Positions 1 through 8,000 of a DNA stretch of 8,888 nucleotides are shown here, piece after piece (within the stretch, counting starts at the first letter, position 1; each line of letters begins with the position of its first letter). Under the pieces are notes generated by a model. It had not been told where the DNA came from. It saw only the letters and a list, made by a program, of their open reading frames with translations, and did no database searches. Origin of the DNA: Candidatus Omnitrophota bacterium (GTDB taxonomy: Bacteria; Omnitrophota; Gorgyraeia; Gygaellales; Profunditerraquicolaceae); the NCBI GenBank assembly GCA_023229385.1, contig JALNZI010000056.1, positions 1 to 8,888 of the forward strand. Direction: 5' to 3'. Made by a program: the position numbers and the translations under genes.

Positions 1-333
1 TAAATCAATTATAGGTTTAATTGCATCTAATCTATCTAAATTATTGATGGTTAAATCGTGATTTCCTAAAATTATAATAACAGGAATCACTGATGCCATA
101 TCAACTAAAAATTTGTGTAATATACTAATCATTTCGGGAGACATATCATTTTTAGAATGAACAGTATCTCCTGCTATATATAACACAGCATTCTTTGTAT
201 CTAATTGAATCGTTTTCTTTAATTCATCAAATGCCTTTTTATATTCTTTATGTCTTTTGTATAATCTAATATGAATATCAGCGACATGATATATCTTTTC
301 AATATTAGTTAATGGTAATTTCTTTATAATCAT
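1..333 (-). CDS. Mre11/SbcD-like metallophosphoesterase (T4 gp47-like), N-terminal part only
   Basis: The frame opens with ATG at 333-331 and stays open for 111 codons to the left edge, so the C-terminal part lies outside the window. Three calcineurin-type metal-binding motifs are present in order: ADIH (D19, H21), GDTVHSK (G55, D56) and LGNHD (G90-D93). This is the N-terminal catalytic pattern of the Mre11/SbcD nuclease family, which includes T4 gp47. Family members form a complex with an SMC-like ATPase (SbcC/Rad50/gp46), act at DNA ends and support recombination-dependent replication. The start codon overlaps the primase stop as ATGA, which suggests translational coupling. The partner ATPase would be expected further left and cannot be seen. 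A general phosphoesterase is the alternative, but the replication neighbourhood favours the DNA-repair type. Confidence 0.88.
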   Translation of the reverse strand, partial: MIIKKLPLTNIEKIYHVADIHIRLYKRHKEYKKAFDELKKTIQLDTKNAVLYIAGDTVHSKNDMSPEMISILHKFLVDMASVIPVIIILGNHDLTINNLDRLDAIKPIIDL

Positions 334-1268
334 GCAAGAGCTAATTGAAGTTTAATGTCAAACAAATTGTTTGGGTCAAAAACCGATGTATTGTTTTTTA
401 ATTCTATGAAATTTTTATAACCCATTTCCGATGGGTCTTTGTCTTCTACTATTATTAAATGTACCAATATTCCGTTGTTAATTAAATATTCAGCAATATC
501 AATTGAATTTTTTATAGCATCTAAATCCAATGCAATATATATTTCTTTGACATTGTGTTCTATCAAGGCAATAAATAATTTTTCTGATATGAATTTGCCG
601 TATAATGGGATTGTGTTAATTCTACTTGCAATTGCATCAAATGCACCTTCTACCAATGTAATAGGATAATCCCAATTTATGAAATTTTCAAAACCAATTA
701 TATTTTTAGACCACCCACAATTTTTGTGTTTATATTCGTCTTCGTAAAACGATCTACCAGAAAAGAAATTTAGATTATTATCACAATCATAATTGGGTAT
801 TATTATCATATATTTAAACAAACCAGTTTCACAATAACCAATATTATATCGTATTATATCATTTATAGTCAACCCTCTATTAAATAAATATTGAATTGCA
901 TTATTATAATGAGGATTTTTGGGTTGGCATTTTGTCAAAGAAATAAATTCGGTTGGTAAATAGTATGTTGTAGAAGATACTTTCGGTTCAGAATTTGATG
1001 ATTTGATTTTTACTTCACCAATTATTTGTTTTAATTTATTTTTGTCATACGATTTATTTATATGATTTAATAAACTAATAATTGATCTACCACCAAAATT
1101 ACAAGTCCAACAATGGTAATGTTGAAATTCGTTGTTTTCTTCTAAATGTATTTGGAGTTTCTTTTTATGATGTTTACATTTGGGACAATAAAATGCTACT
1201 TCTCCTTTTTTTAATACATCACCTTTTCCCAATATCCCTTCCAGGAAATTCAATAATTTAACATTCAT
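330..1268 (-). CDS. DnaG-type DNA primase (zinc ribbon plus TOPRIM)
   Basis: This 312-residue protein has the architecture of a bacterial or phage primase, which makes RNA primers for lagging-strand synthesis. The N-terminal zinc ribbon has CPKC at 28-31 and HCWTC at 52-56, followed by FGG as in CHC2-type primases. The middle segment (about 120-190) has a YLFNRGL helix and a GR...YKHKNC stretch like the RNA-polymerase core of DnaG. The TOPRIM domain shows VEGAFDA (E207), ALDLDA (D248, D250) and DKDPSE (D276, D278), the expected metal-binding acids. There is no helicase domain, and the length is close to T4 gp61 rather than to T7-type primase-helicases, so a separate helicase must exist elsewhere. 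The start ATG is 22 bases after the nuclease stop with no Shine-Dalgarno sequence. The TGA stop overlaps the next ATG. Confidence 0.9.
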   Translation of the reverse strand: MNVKLLNFLEGILGKGDVLKKGEVAFYCPKCKHHKKKLQIHLEENNEFQHYHCWTCNFGGRSIISLLNHINKSYDKNKLKQIIGEVKIKSSNSEPKVSSTTYYLPTEFISLTKCQPKNPHYNNAIQYLFNRGLTINDIIRYNIGYCETGLFKYMIIIPNYDCDNNLNFFSGRSFYEDEYKHKNCGWSKNIIGFENFINWDYPITLVEGAFDAIASRINTIPLYGKFISEKLFIALIEHNVKEIYIALDLDAIKNSIDIAEYLINNGILVHLIIVEDKDPSEMGYKNFIELKNNTSVFDPNNLFDIKLQLALA

Positions 1269-1290
1269 AACCGAAACATTTAAAATTAAA

Positions 1291-1644
1291 TCATTTTACT
1301 TTGCCGATAATTTCCATAAAAACATCAAACGGAATTGTTATCCAAGGTTTTATTCCATTTTTTTTAAAAACAACAGCTGGAATCATTCCTTTTTTTGTGT
1401 TTGATATTGCTTGTTCAATGGCATTCATCACATTAACCTTTTCTTGATTTTTACACTCAATAGCAAATGGAAATAATTTTTGAGCAGCTGGTGATAATTG
1501 TATATCCATTCCTTGTTGTCCCATTCCTATTGATTGGACATCATCCGGTTCTAATTCATTTATAAAAGTTTCTCGAATCAAATCTCTTGTTGTTTGTTGT
1601 AATTTCCTTCCTTTAGCTTTCCGTCCTGCTGTATTCATATACAT
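1291..1644 (-). CDS. Small PD-(D/E)XK-type phage endonuclease
   Basis: This is a basic protein of 117 residues. It starts with an R/K-rich helix (AGRKAKGRKLQ), then has the core GxxGMDI (D47), a short beta segment, and IECKNQE (E63, K65). This D-x(n)-ExK arrangement is the catalytic signature of PD-(D/E)XK nucleases, a fold that includes Holliday-junction resolvases and VRR-NUC-like enzymes. The complete core in a short chain is typical of stand-alone phage nucleases that process branched or replicating DNA. It lies between virion genes and the primase, 22 bases ahead of the latter, consistent with a role in replication or recombination. The substrate cannot be read from the sequence. A second in-frame ATG at codon 3 (1638-1636) is an alternative start. 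Neither start has a Shine-Dalgarno sequence. Confidence 0.72.
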   Translation of the reverse strand: MYMNTAGRKAKGRKLQQTTRDLIRETFINELEPDDVQSIGMGQQGMDIQLSPAAQKLFPFAIECKNQEKVNVMNAIEQAISNTKKGMIPAVVFKKNGIKPWITIPFDVFMEIIGKVK

Positions 1645-1704
1645 TTTAATTAGTGAATTTTTGCGTCAACTGTTGAATATTTGAATCAAAACAAAATAAT
1701 TTTT
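1645..1704 (-). other. Intergenic gap between virion and replication genes
   Basis: Sixty AT-rich bases separate the last virion gene from the nuclease gene. This is the longest non-coding gap in the window and the point where gene function changes, so it is the most likely place for a promoter or operator. It contains one small palindrome, tcaactgttga at 1666-1676 (five-base arms around one base). No strong stem followed by a T-run is visible, so I do not call a terminator, and no promoter match is good enough to assign. Confidence 0.35.
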
Positions 1705-3216
1705 TTATAAGTCATACTTCACAACAAAGGTGAGATCCAATTTATCCAATTTCTTAACCGGTTGTGATAATTTTCCAACTACCAACAATTCTTTATAATC
1801 GTTATATAATCCAATTTCAGTTATATATGGTCTGAAATATGAACTTGTACATTTGGGTTTAATACCATTTTGTTGATTGTTATTTATAAAAACCGATGGA
1901 TTGTATGTATAATTGTATTCAGATGGTGAAATTGTACAATTGATTTCCATTTCAGTAATATCTTTGTTTCCATCAAAAGATATTTGATTTGAACTCGATA
2001 ACATTGAATTTATCCACGAAGCACTATATGAAAATAAACTTGTTCCGTTATTATCAATTAAATTTATGTTACTGATATATTTAATATTTTTTAATACTAA
2101 TATACCAGATTTATAAAATATATTACCAACAAATGGACTTATTATATTATATTTGATATAATCTCGTTGTGTGGATGTTAAATTTCCTTTTATTATTAAT
2201 ATTTTACTTATATCAATATCAGTCCTTGCTACATTTGAACTACTTTCATTGTATCCAACATAAATATTTCCATTGTTATCAATACTATCTAAATTATTGA
2301 ACGTATTTGATGATGAATTGTTTAAATTATATAAATAAATCCCATTAGATGCAGAATATTGATATATAAGAGGAATAGACATTCCACTACTTTGACTATA
2401 ACCAGTTGATACATTAATAGACGTTGAATACAAATGGTGTCCATCGAACACATCCGCTGCAATTGTACTTTTACTTGGATTATAATATATATTGAATGGA
2501 TACTTTCCTAATCCATTTTGTTTAGATATAATATTATAATTGACATCAGAAATTGTCCCGGATACTGGTTTGTCTTGAATGTGAAGATAAGTAACTACTG
2601 CAAAATCTTCTGTATCGTGTATTGAATTATTACTGAATTTAATATATGAATTGGTTGTATTAAATCGAGCAGACCATAATCCACTATAAGAACTGGAATG
2701 ATAACCAAATTCAACATCATTACTTGTTCCATCATATTGTTTAGTAACAAAATTATATATACCATTATCAATCACATCAGAAAAATTCCAATACGAAAGC
2801 AATCTACTATCAAGAATTGATTGAAAAAAACTAGTTGAATTTATTGTATTAAAATAAGATGTATCATATAAATTACCGATGGTATCATCAATTATACCAT
2901 TAAAATTAACAGTACCGGGTACAATGTTATTTTGATAATATGATTTATCTATTGATATAATTACATAATCATTGGCAATATTTTTGTATTTATTATCAAT
3001 GTTATAATATTCTAAATTAAATGTTAAATCCTTATTTAAAAAATTATAATTTATAGATTTATATAAAGATTCATTATCTGTATATGAAGAAGTATTTATT
3101 ATTATACCATTACTCTCTGTCCCAAATGTTGTATTGAAAACTACATCGTTGTGTTTTATTGCTTGGAATAGAACAACATTAATATCATCCGGTGATAATG
3201 ATTTATATACATACAT
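1705..3216 (-). CDS. Virion (tail/baseplate) protein with an inserted LamG/concanavalin-like domain
   Basis: This is a 503-residue protein rich in Asn, Ser, Tyr and Ile, with no signal peptide or membrane segment. Residues 83-108 hold an ISIDK...IVPGTVNF block. Residues 135-360 look like a LamG/concanavalin-A-like beta sandwich: LLSYWNFSD, the ARFN...YIKFSNN strand pair, and the NIYVGYNESS...DISKILI closing strands. After it come VGNIFYKSGILVL (363-375) and a C-terminal module ending YITEIGLYND..ELLVVGKLSQPVKK. The flanking blocks match the upstream neighbour in order, so this appears to be a paralogue of it carrying a lectin-like insertion. Such domains on phage tails often bind glycans, so a role at the adsorption end of the virion is an inference. 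It starts four bases after the upstream stop, which implies coupled expression. The exact structural position is unknown. Confidence 0.72.
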   Translation of the reverse strand: MYVYKSLSPDDINVVLFQAIKHNDVVFNTTFGTESNGIIINTSSYTDNESLYKSINYNFLNKDLTFNLEYYNIDNKYKNIANDYVIISIDKSYYQNNIVPGTVNFNGIIDDTIGNLYDTSYFNTINSTSFFQSILDSRLLSYWNFSDVIDNGIYNFVTKQYDGTSNDVEFGYHSSSYSGLWSARFNTTNSYIKFSNNSIHDTEDFAVVTYLHIQDKPVSGTISDVNYNIISKQNGLGKYPFNIYYNPSKSTIAADVFDGHHLYSTSINVSTGYSQSSGMSIPLIYQYSASNGIYLYNLNNSSSNTFNNLDSIDNNGNIYVGYNESSSNVARTDIDISKILIIKGNLTSTQRDYIKYNIISPFVGNIFYKSGILVLKNIKYISNINLIDNNGTSLFSYSASWINSMLSSSNQISFDGNKDITEMEINCTISPSEYNYTYNPSVFINNNQQNGIKPKCTSSYFRPYITEIGLYNDYKELLVVGKLSQPVKKLDKLDLTFVVKYDL

Positions 3217-3220
3217 TTCA

Positions 3221-4285
3221 TTAAAAATTCAATTTAATTCTGAACAATAATTCTGAATCAAAATCTTTTTGAATTGGTTGAGATATTTTAGCTACTGCAA
3301 GCAATTCATAATTATCATTATACAAACCGATACCAGTCAAATAAACGTGTGGATTATAATAAAATGATGGATATTTCAAATAACCAGAAGATGTTACAAA
3401 TGTTGGATTATTGGAATAATTATAATTTTGATTTTTAACTCGTATGAAATAATATGTAGATGAAATATGTTCTTCACATCTTCCATATGTAGCCGTTCCA
3501 ACACTACTTGAACAAGCATTTTTTACCCATTCATAAAAGTTTAATTGATTTGAACAGGATGGTGGTGTTCCTAAATTAGTTGTCGGTAAATAACTTCCTG
3601 TATTGAATTGAAATACACCGGGTGCAGCAGTTGAAATTGAATCGACATCCAATAACATTAAACCATAATCGGGATAGAATATACCGGTCTCCCTGTTAGT
3701 TATTCCACTTCCTGATATAAATATCTGATATGATTCTCCTAATTCAGAGTAAGCGGTATTTGTATTTTGGGTTGAAGTATCATAAAAATAGGCAAACGCT
3801 GCCGATGCTGATCTTATTGCAAATCTCCAATTACCTGGGTCTATTCGTTCTTTTGTTCTAGCACGATCGAAATTTATTGCAATAAATCTATTGATAACCG
3901 ACCCCGAACCCAACAATGTAAATGTGGTTTGAGTTGGTGGAAGTAACATATTTTTATATTGATAATATGTACAAAGACTCTGAGATAGATCACCAAACAT
4001 TGATTGTGAATAATTTCCATTGTTATTATAATCACCATATGCAATGGAAAATTGTGGTTCAGCTGATGCTGATGCAACTGGGTTATCTAAATATACAGTT
4101 ACATAATAACCAGACGCAGTGGTTAATGTAGTATTTGGATTCCCGAACATCACGCTACTGGTGTATATAGTAGTCGGTAAATAAAAATTATTATTTGAAA
4201 ATAAATATTCTACTACCCTATCTCTAACAGAAGCAGCTTTATCTGATGAATCAAATTGTGTATAAATTGTTGTACTATTTGCCAT
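3221..4285 (-). CDS. Virion (tail/baseplate) protein with C-terminal IGLYND module
   Basis: This 354-residue protein resembles a family of structural proteins seen in environmental tailed phages; no enzyme motif is visible. The N-terminal part (about 10-125) includes a helix-prone stretch, FDSSDKAASVRDRVVEYLF, and Thr/Ser-rich beta-like sequence. Then come FIAINFDRARTKERIDPGNW (134-153), GIFYPDYGLMLLD (201-213) and the C-terminal module from about 286, with YNYSNNPTF, IGLYND (319-324), ELLAVAKISQP and a final beta strand. The last three parts recur in the downstream 503-residue protein. It sits 27 bases after the preceding gene, behind an A-rich leader, in a same-strand run of virion genes, so a tail or baseplate component is likely. 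The precise role is not determinable. Four cysteines in the second half (C244, C258, C270 and one earlier) have no recognised metal-binding pattern. Confidence 0.7.
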   Translation of the reverse strand: MANSTTIYTQFDSSDKAASVRDRVVEYLFSNNNFYLPTTIYTSSVMFGNPNTTLTTASGYYVTVYLDNPVASASAEPQFSIAYGDYNNNGNYSQSMFGDLSQSLCTYYQYKNMLLPPTQTTFTLLGSGSVINRFIAINFDRARTKERIDPGNWRFAIRSASAAFAYFYDTSTQNTNTAYSELGESYQIFISGSGITNRETGIFYPDYGLMLLDVDSISTAAPGVFQFNTGSYLPTTNLGTPPSCSNQLNFYEWVKNACSSSVGTATYGRCEEHISSTYYFIRVKNQNYNYSNNPTFVTSSGYLKYPSFYYNPHVYLTGIGLYNDNYELLAVAKISQPIQKDFDSELLFRIKLNF

Positions 4286-4312
4286 TTTAAATTTGTATTT
4301 TTTTTGTTTAAA
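4286..4312 (-). promoter_or_regulatory. A-rich leader without Shine-Dalgarno sequence
   Basis: Read on the coding strand, this 27-base gap has only two G/C bases and includes a run of eight A's upstream of the ATG at 4285-4283. There is no GGAGG-like sequence. Bacteroidota and their phages commonly use A/T-rich, unstructured leaders instead of Shine-Dalgarno pairing, so this may be the translation-initiation region of the 354-residue virion gene. That is an inference from composition only. Confidence 0.4.
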
Positions 4313-4987
4313 TTACGCAACGGATTCTGATCCGTTATATACTCCAGTACCAACTATATTAAAAGTCAACGGAATAACAATACGTCCACCCCAATCATTT
4401 CCCGATATGATTAAATCACAAGTTTCCGTAACACTATTTGTTCCTTGAATTGCACGTACATAAAATCTAATTCCAACAGCTGTTGTATATTGTAGACCTG
4501 CATTATATGATGTAATTGGTTGGACGGTTGTGTGTCCAGTACCTCCGAGAGTATCAGTAGTTAACATAGCTAAGCTTGCATTTGTTAAAATCGCTGTATA
4601 ATCGGTTGTTGTTATTGTCCCACCGGGTGCATTCCAAGTTGCAGGTTGTATTGTTATTTGTTCACCGACTTCTTTATTAAAAGTATAGGAAGAATAATTA
4701 CTAGTAATATATGGCATCTTTGAATAACCTCTACTCAATGTCATTAATTTATATTTCATCAACTGAGAATCATCAGTAATTGCTTGGGTAATTGGCATTT
4801 TTTCAATCACATTTCCATACAAATCACTTGTACCAGCATTCTCGTTCCAAAGATTATAATCAACTTCATCATCAGATAAAGCGAATTGTGTTATATTAAA
4901 TGATTGTGGTGAAGTAGCCAATAATTCTCTTCCTCTTCTTGTCAGTACTGCATCTACAATTACTGTTTGATTATTTAGATAGCCCAT
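4313..4987 (-). CDS. Conserved phage virion protein of unknown exact role
   Basis: This 224-residue protein begins MGYLNNQTVIVDAVLTRRGRELLA-like, followed by an FNITQFALSDDEVDYNLWN-type segment at about 30-48 and a KMPITQAI...LMKYKLMTL stretch. I recognise this N-terminal pattern from predicted structural proteins of uncultured and marine tailed phages, where it lies among tail or baseplate genes; no biochemical function is known to me. The C-terminal half (about 115-220) is Thr/Ile-rich, with alternating strands ending in GGRIVIPLTFNIVGTG, suggesting an immunoglobulin-like or other beta-sandwich domain. No signal peptide, membrane helix or catalytic motif is visible. It lies between the giant tail protein and the IGLYND pair on the same strand, supporting a virion role. 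The ATG at 4987-4985 follows an almost pure A/T leader. Confidence 0.68.
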   Translation of the reverse strand: MGYLNNQTVIVDAVLTRRGRELLATSPQSFNITQFALSDDEVDYNLWNENAGTSDLYGNVIEKMPITQAITDDSQLMKYKLMTLSRGYSKMPYITSNYSSYTFNKEVGEQITIQPATWNAPGGTITTTDYTAILTNASLAMLTTDTLGGTGHTTVQPITSYNAGLQYTTAVGIRFYVRAIQGTNSVTETCDLIISGNDWGGRIVIPLTFNIVGTGVYNGSESVA

Positions 4988-5037
4988 TGTTTTTTATTTC
5001 TTGTTATTAATATAAATAGTTATTTTTTTTATTTTTT
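4988..5037 (-). promoter_or_regulatory. A/T leader ahead of the 224-residue virion gene
   Basis: Only four of these 50 bases are G or C. On the coding strand it runs from the TGA of the giant tail gene through two A-tracts to AAATAAAAAACA directly before the ATG. There is no Shine-Dalgarno sequence and no hairpin that would make a terminator. It may serve as an unstructured ribosome-loading leader of the type used in Bacteroidota, or hold a promoter that I cannot identify by eye. Confidence 0.4.
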
Positions 5038-8000
5038 TCATTTAATTGTAATCAATAAATTATCTATTGATTTGGATGGTGATACATATTTTAAATCTTC
5101 ATAATTTGAATCATATACATCTTTTGATACTAATTTCAATAATTCTTTCTCATTCTTTGGCCCGACTCTATTAGAAAATTCTCCAGTATATGGTTTATTA
5201 ACAAACGATGAAGATATATCATATACATCCGAACCACTATAATGTTGATTTGTTAAACTTTCTCGAACTTCGTCATAATCAGTTACATTTATGATAGTTT
5301 TGTATGCAGCTGCTGTATCTGTTAAATTTGCGTTACTTGGAGTAATTGTATTTTCATATACATATGATGTAACAAATTTTTTAGCTAAGAAAATTTTACA
5401 CCCATCATAATGATTTCTTCTACTACAAATGTGATTATAATCCATCAATTGTACTTTTTTTGAATTAATTGAAGTGATATTGGAAGAATCGGTGGCTTGT
5501 CCGGGGTCTTGTGATTCTACACTCGATTCACTTGCAAGTGTTGCAAACATTGTATATGATGGACTCATGTTATTGACAATAGTAACTCCATCTATCCAAG
5601 AAACAGTTTCTTCATTAATTGTATATTGTATATCAGTGGATAATTGAAGTGAATCAATTCCTATTATATTCACAGATGATGTTTTATTCAATGTAACATA
5701 TGATTTTGCACCATCTGTTATATCAGTTATTGTATCACTTATATTATAATCAATACTACTGGTTAAATTTGAGATGTTATTTACAACAAAGTCAACAACA
5801 GATTCTGTTTTATTTAATGTAATATATGATTTTGCTCCTTCCGTTACATCAGATATTATATTTCCTATATTATAATCAATACTACTGGTTAAATTTGATA
5901 TATTACTAGCATTTAATATAGTAGATGATGTTACATCTGTTGTAATAAAATTATTCTTATATGAAGCTGTTATTACATTTGGATATATTCTACTCAATGT
6001 AACTTCATACTTAGGTTGTTTTACAGAAAACACATCATTATTTATATATAATTTATTTCTATACAGTATATCATTTTCAACAACAATACCAGTCAACAAA
6101 TTCGCTTTAGCTGGTACTAAATCTTTGATTTTACGAAACATTGAACTATTATACTGATTAGCTATTGTATTATATAAATTAATATCATTGTTGTTTTTTA
6201 ATTGCAACAAATATTGATTATGTAATGCATCTAATTCTGGATATGTGTTTATGTATGTGTTAGACTGTGTTTGATATAAATAACTATCAACCCTTACATT
6301 TCCAATTACATTTGCAATATCAAAATTAATTTCATTGTTTTGGCCAAAGTATACTCCTATTTTATTACTATCATCTGGATATAAATCAAATGAGGATGAT
6401 ACAAATGAAAGATTATATGATAAATTATTATTTGATGATGTATTTTCAATCCTTACCTTATTTGATATTAATTTATTAGTAACCAGGTTGGGATATTTGA
6501 TTCTAATTGTCTCATGTTCAACATTAAAACTACTTGATTGAAATGATGCAGATGAATTATTATAATTAAGATTTGAATGTTTGGAATAATATATCGAACT
6601 TGTATCATTTTTTAAATCAGTACCTAATGGAAACCATGCTATTAAATCATTAAATGATGAGGATGAATTATTTCCTGTTCGTAATAATGGATTTGAAATG
6701 TGTTCCAATACAACCGTTGGATTTAGTGTAATATTCCAATATCTCAATTCTTGTAAATATACATCAAGATTTGTTCCTAATGTTACATTATTATCATTAA
6801 TCAATTTTCCGATATAACATGATTCAGTTAAATTCAATACATTTAGATCAAAAGAACTTGAATATAAACTTACGTTGTTATATTCATCATTATATCCAAC
6901 GTATGATATGAAACTATACGTATTGTTTAATAATGAACGATTAAATGAAAAATACCACCAATTGTCATTATTTATTGGGATATTATTAAATAGTGTATAA
7001 GAAGTTGAAATATTTGAATATACATCATTTATATATAATTTAATCGAACCATTTTCAGTATTACTTGTTGGTATATATTTAATATCAAATCCAACTGAAC
7101 CAGTTGATAATGATATTGTACTATATGTACTGTCTACTTTGGGAATTATATTATCAACTGATATATAAGTAGAATCAGCTAATATTGATGCAGAATTGAG
7201 TAATTGATATGTTAAATTATTATATAATGAACCAGAAACCTGACTGTTAATTTTAAATCTAAACTCAATTGTTCGATTAGTATTTGATAAAGAAGTAGTT
7301 GCAACATTTAAATGTACAACACTGTTTGTCGGACTGTATAATGAATATCCAAAATTATCATATTCATAATATGATTCATAATTTGTTTTATCATATCCAC
7401 CATATTCTTTAACATCTAATATTGAATCTGGTATGCCGTAACAATTTAACAAAGCACGAACAGATTGTTTTGTTCCTTTTGTTTTATATATGTACGTTAA
7501 ATTATTTAATATACGTTTCCATATTTCTTGAGTAATGTCTTTATAAGGAGTTGGTTCATTTTGAATTGATATAACGGATTGAGTTACATACGTTCCTACG
7601 TTATTTACACCAAACAAATATTGATACAATTCTGTTGATTTGTATTCTTCTTGCTCATCCCAACCCAATGATTGTAATACATTTAGAACTAAATCTTTTG
7701 TTAGTGATTCATAATTTGTATCAACCCTTGATTTAAGATAATCTAAATGTTTGATATATAAATAACTCGTATCAAATATTTGAGAGACCATGTCAACGAA
7801 TTTAACATAATTTATGTTTTGTTCGTCATCCAGTATATATTCTGGAATTAATTTCTCTAAATTATATAAATTTTGTTGATCATAATAAGATGCAGACGAA
7901 TATATCTGATCATACCAAGTCTCAAATTCTGAAGAAGTAACTGAATATAATGAATATGGTTTACTGTTATTAATCTTAGGCCAAGTCATGGGCATAAATT

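Noticed and set aside
439..669. Plus-strand open frame of 76 codons
   Set aside because: It lies wholly inside the primase gene opposite its TOPRIM domain, whose motifs are intact on the minus strand. It is a shadow frame.
1666..1676. Palindrome tcaactgttga as a terminator
   Set aside because: The arms are only five bases, the loop of one base is too small for an RNA hairpin, and no T-run follows on the coding strand. An operator half-site is possible but unsupported.
1691..1740. Possible Bacteroidota promoter (TTG, 22-base spacer, TTATTTTG) before the nuclease gene
   Set aside because: The -7 element has a mismatch to TAnnTTTG, the spacer is slightly long, and part of it overlaps the end of the virion gene. 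It is too weak to call in AT-rich sequence.
3210..3223. TAATG stop-start overlap suggesting an earlier start for the 503-residue protein
   Set aside because: The ATG at 3221-3219 is in a different frame from the long gene and leads to a short frame with an early stop. The gene starts at 3216.
3874..4131. Open frames on the minus strand (3874-4077) and plus strand (3922-4131)
   Set aside because: Both lie within the 354-residue virion gene in other frames, with His/Ile-rich or otherwise implausible translations and no initiation signals.
5011..5018. TATAAATA, the T4 late-promoter motif, in an intergenic gap
   Set aside because: It is on the plus strand, pointing away from all genes. The same octamer on the minus strand (near 1055, 1881 and 6039) lies inside coding sequence and is expected by chance in such AT-rich DNA.
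6335..6541. Plus-strand open frame of 68 codons
   Set aside because: It is antisense to the giant tail gene, which has continuous and plausible coding there.
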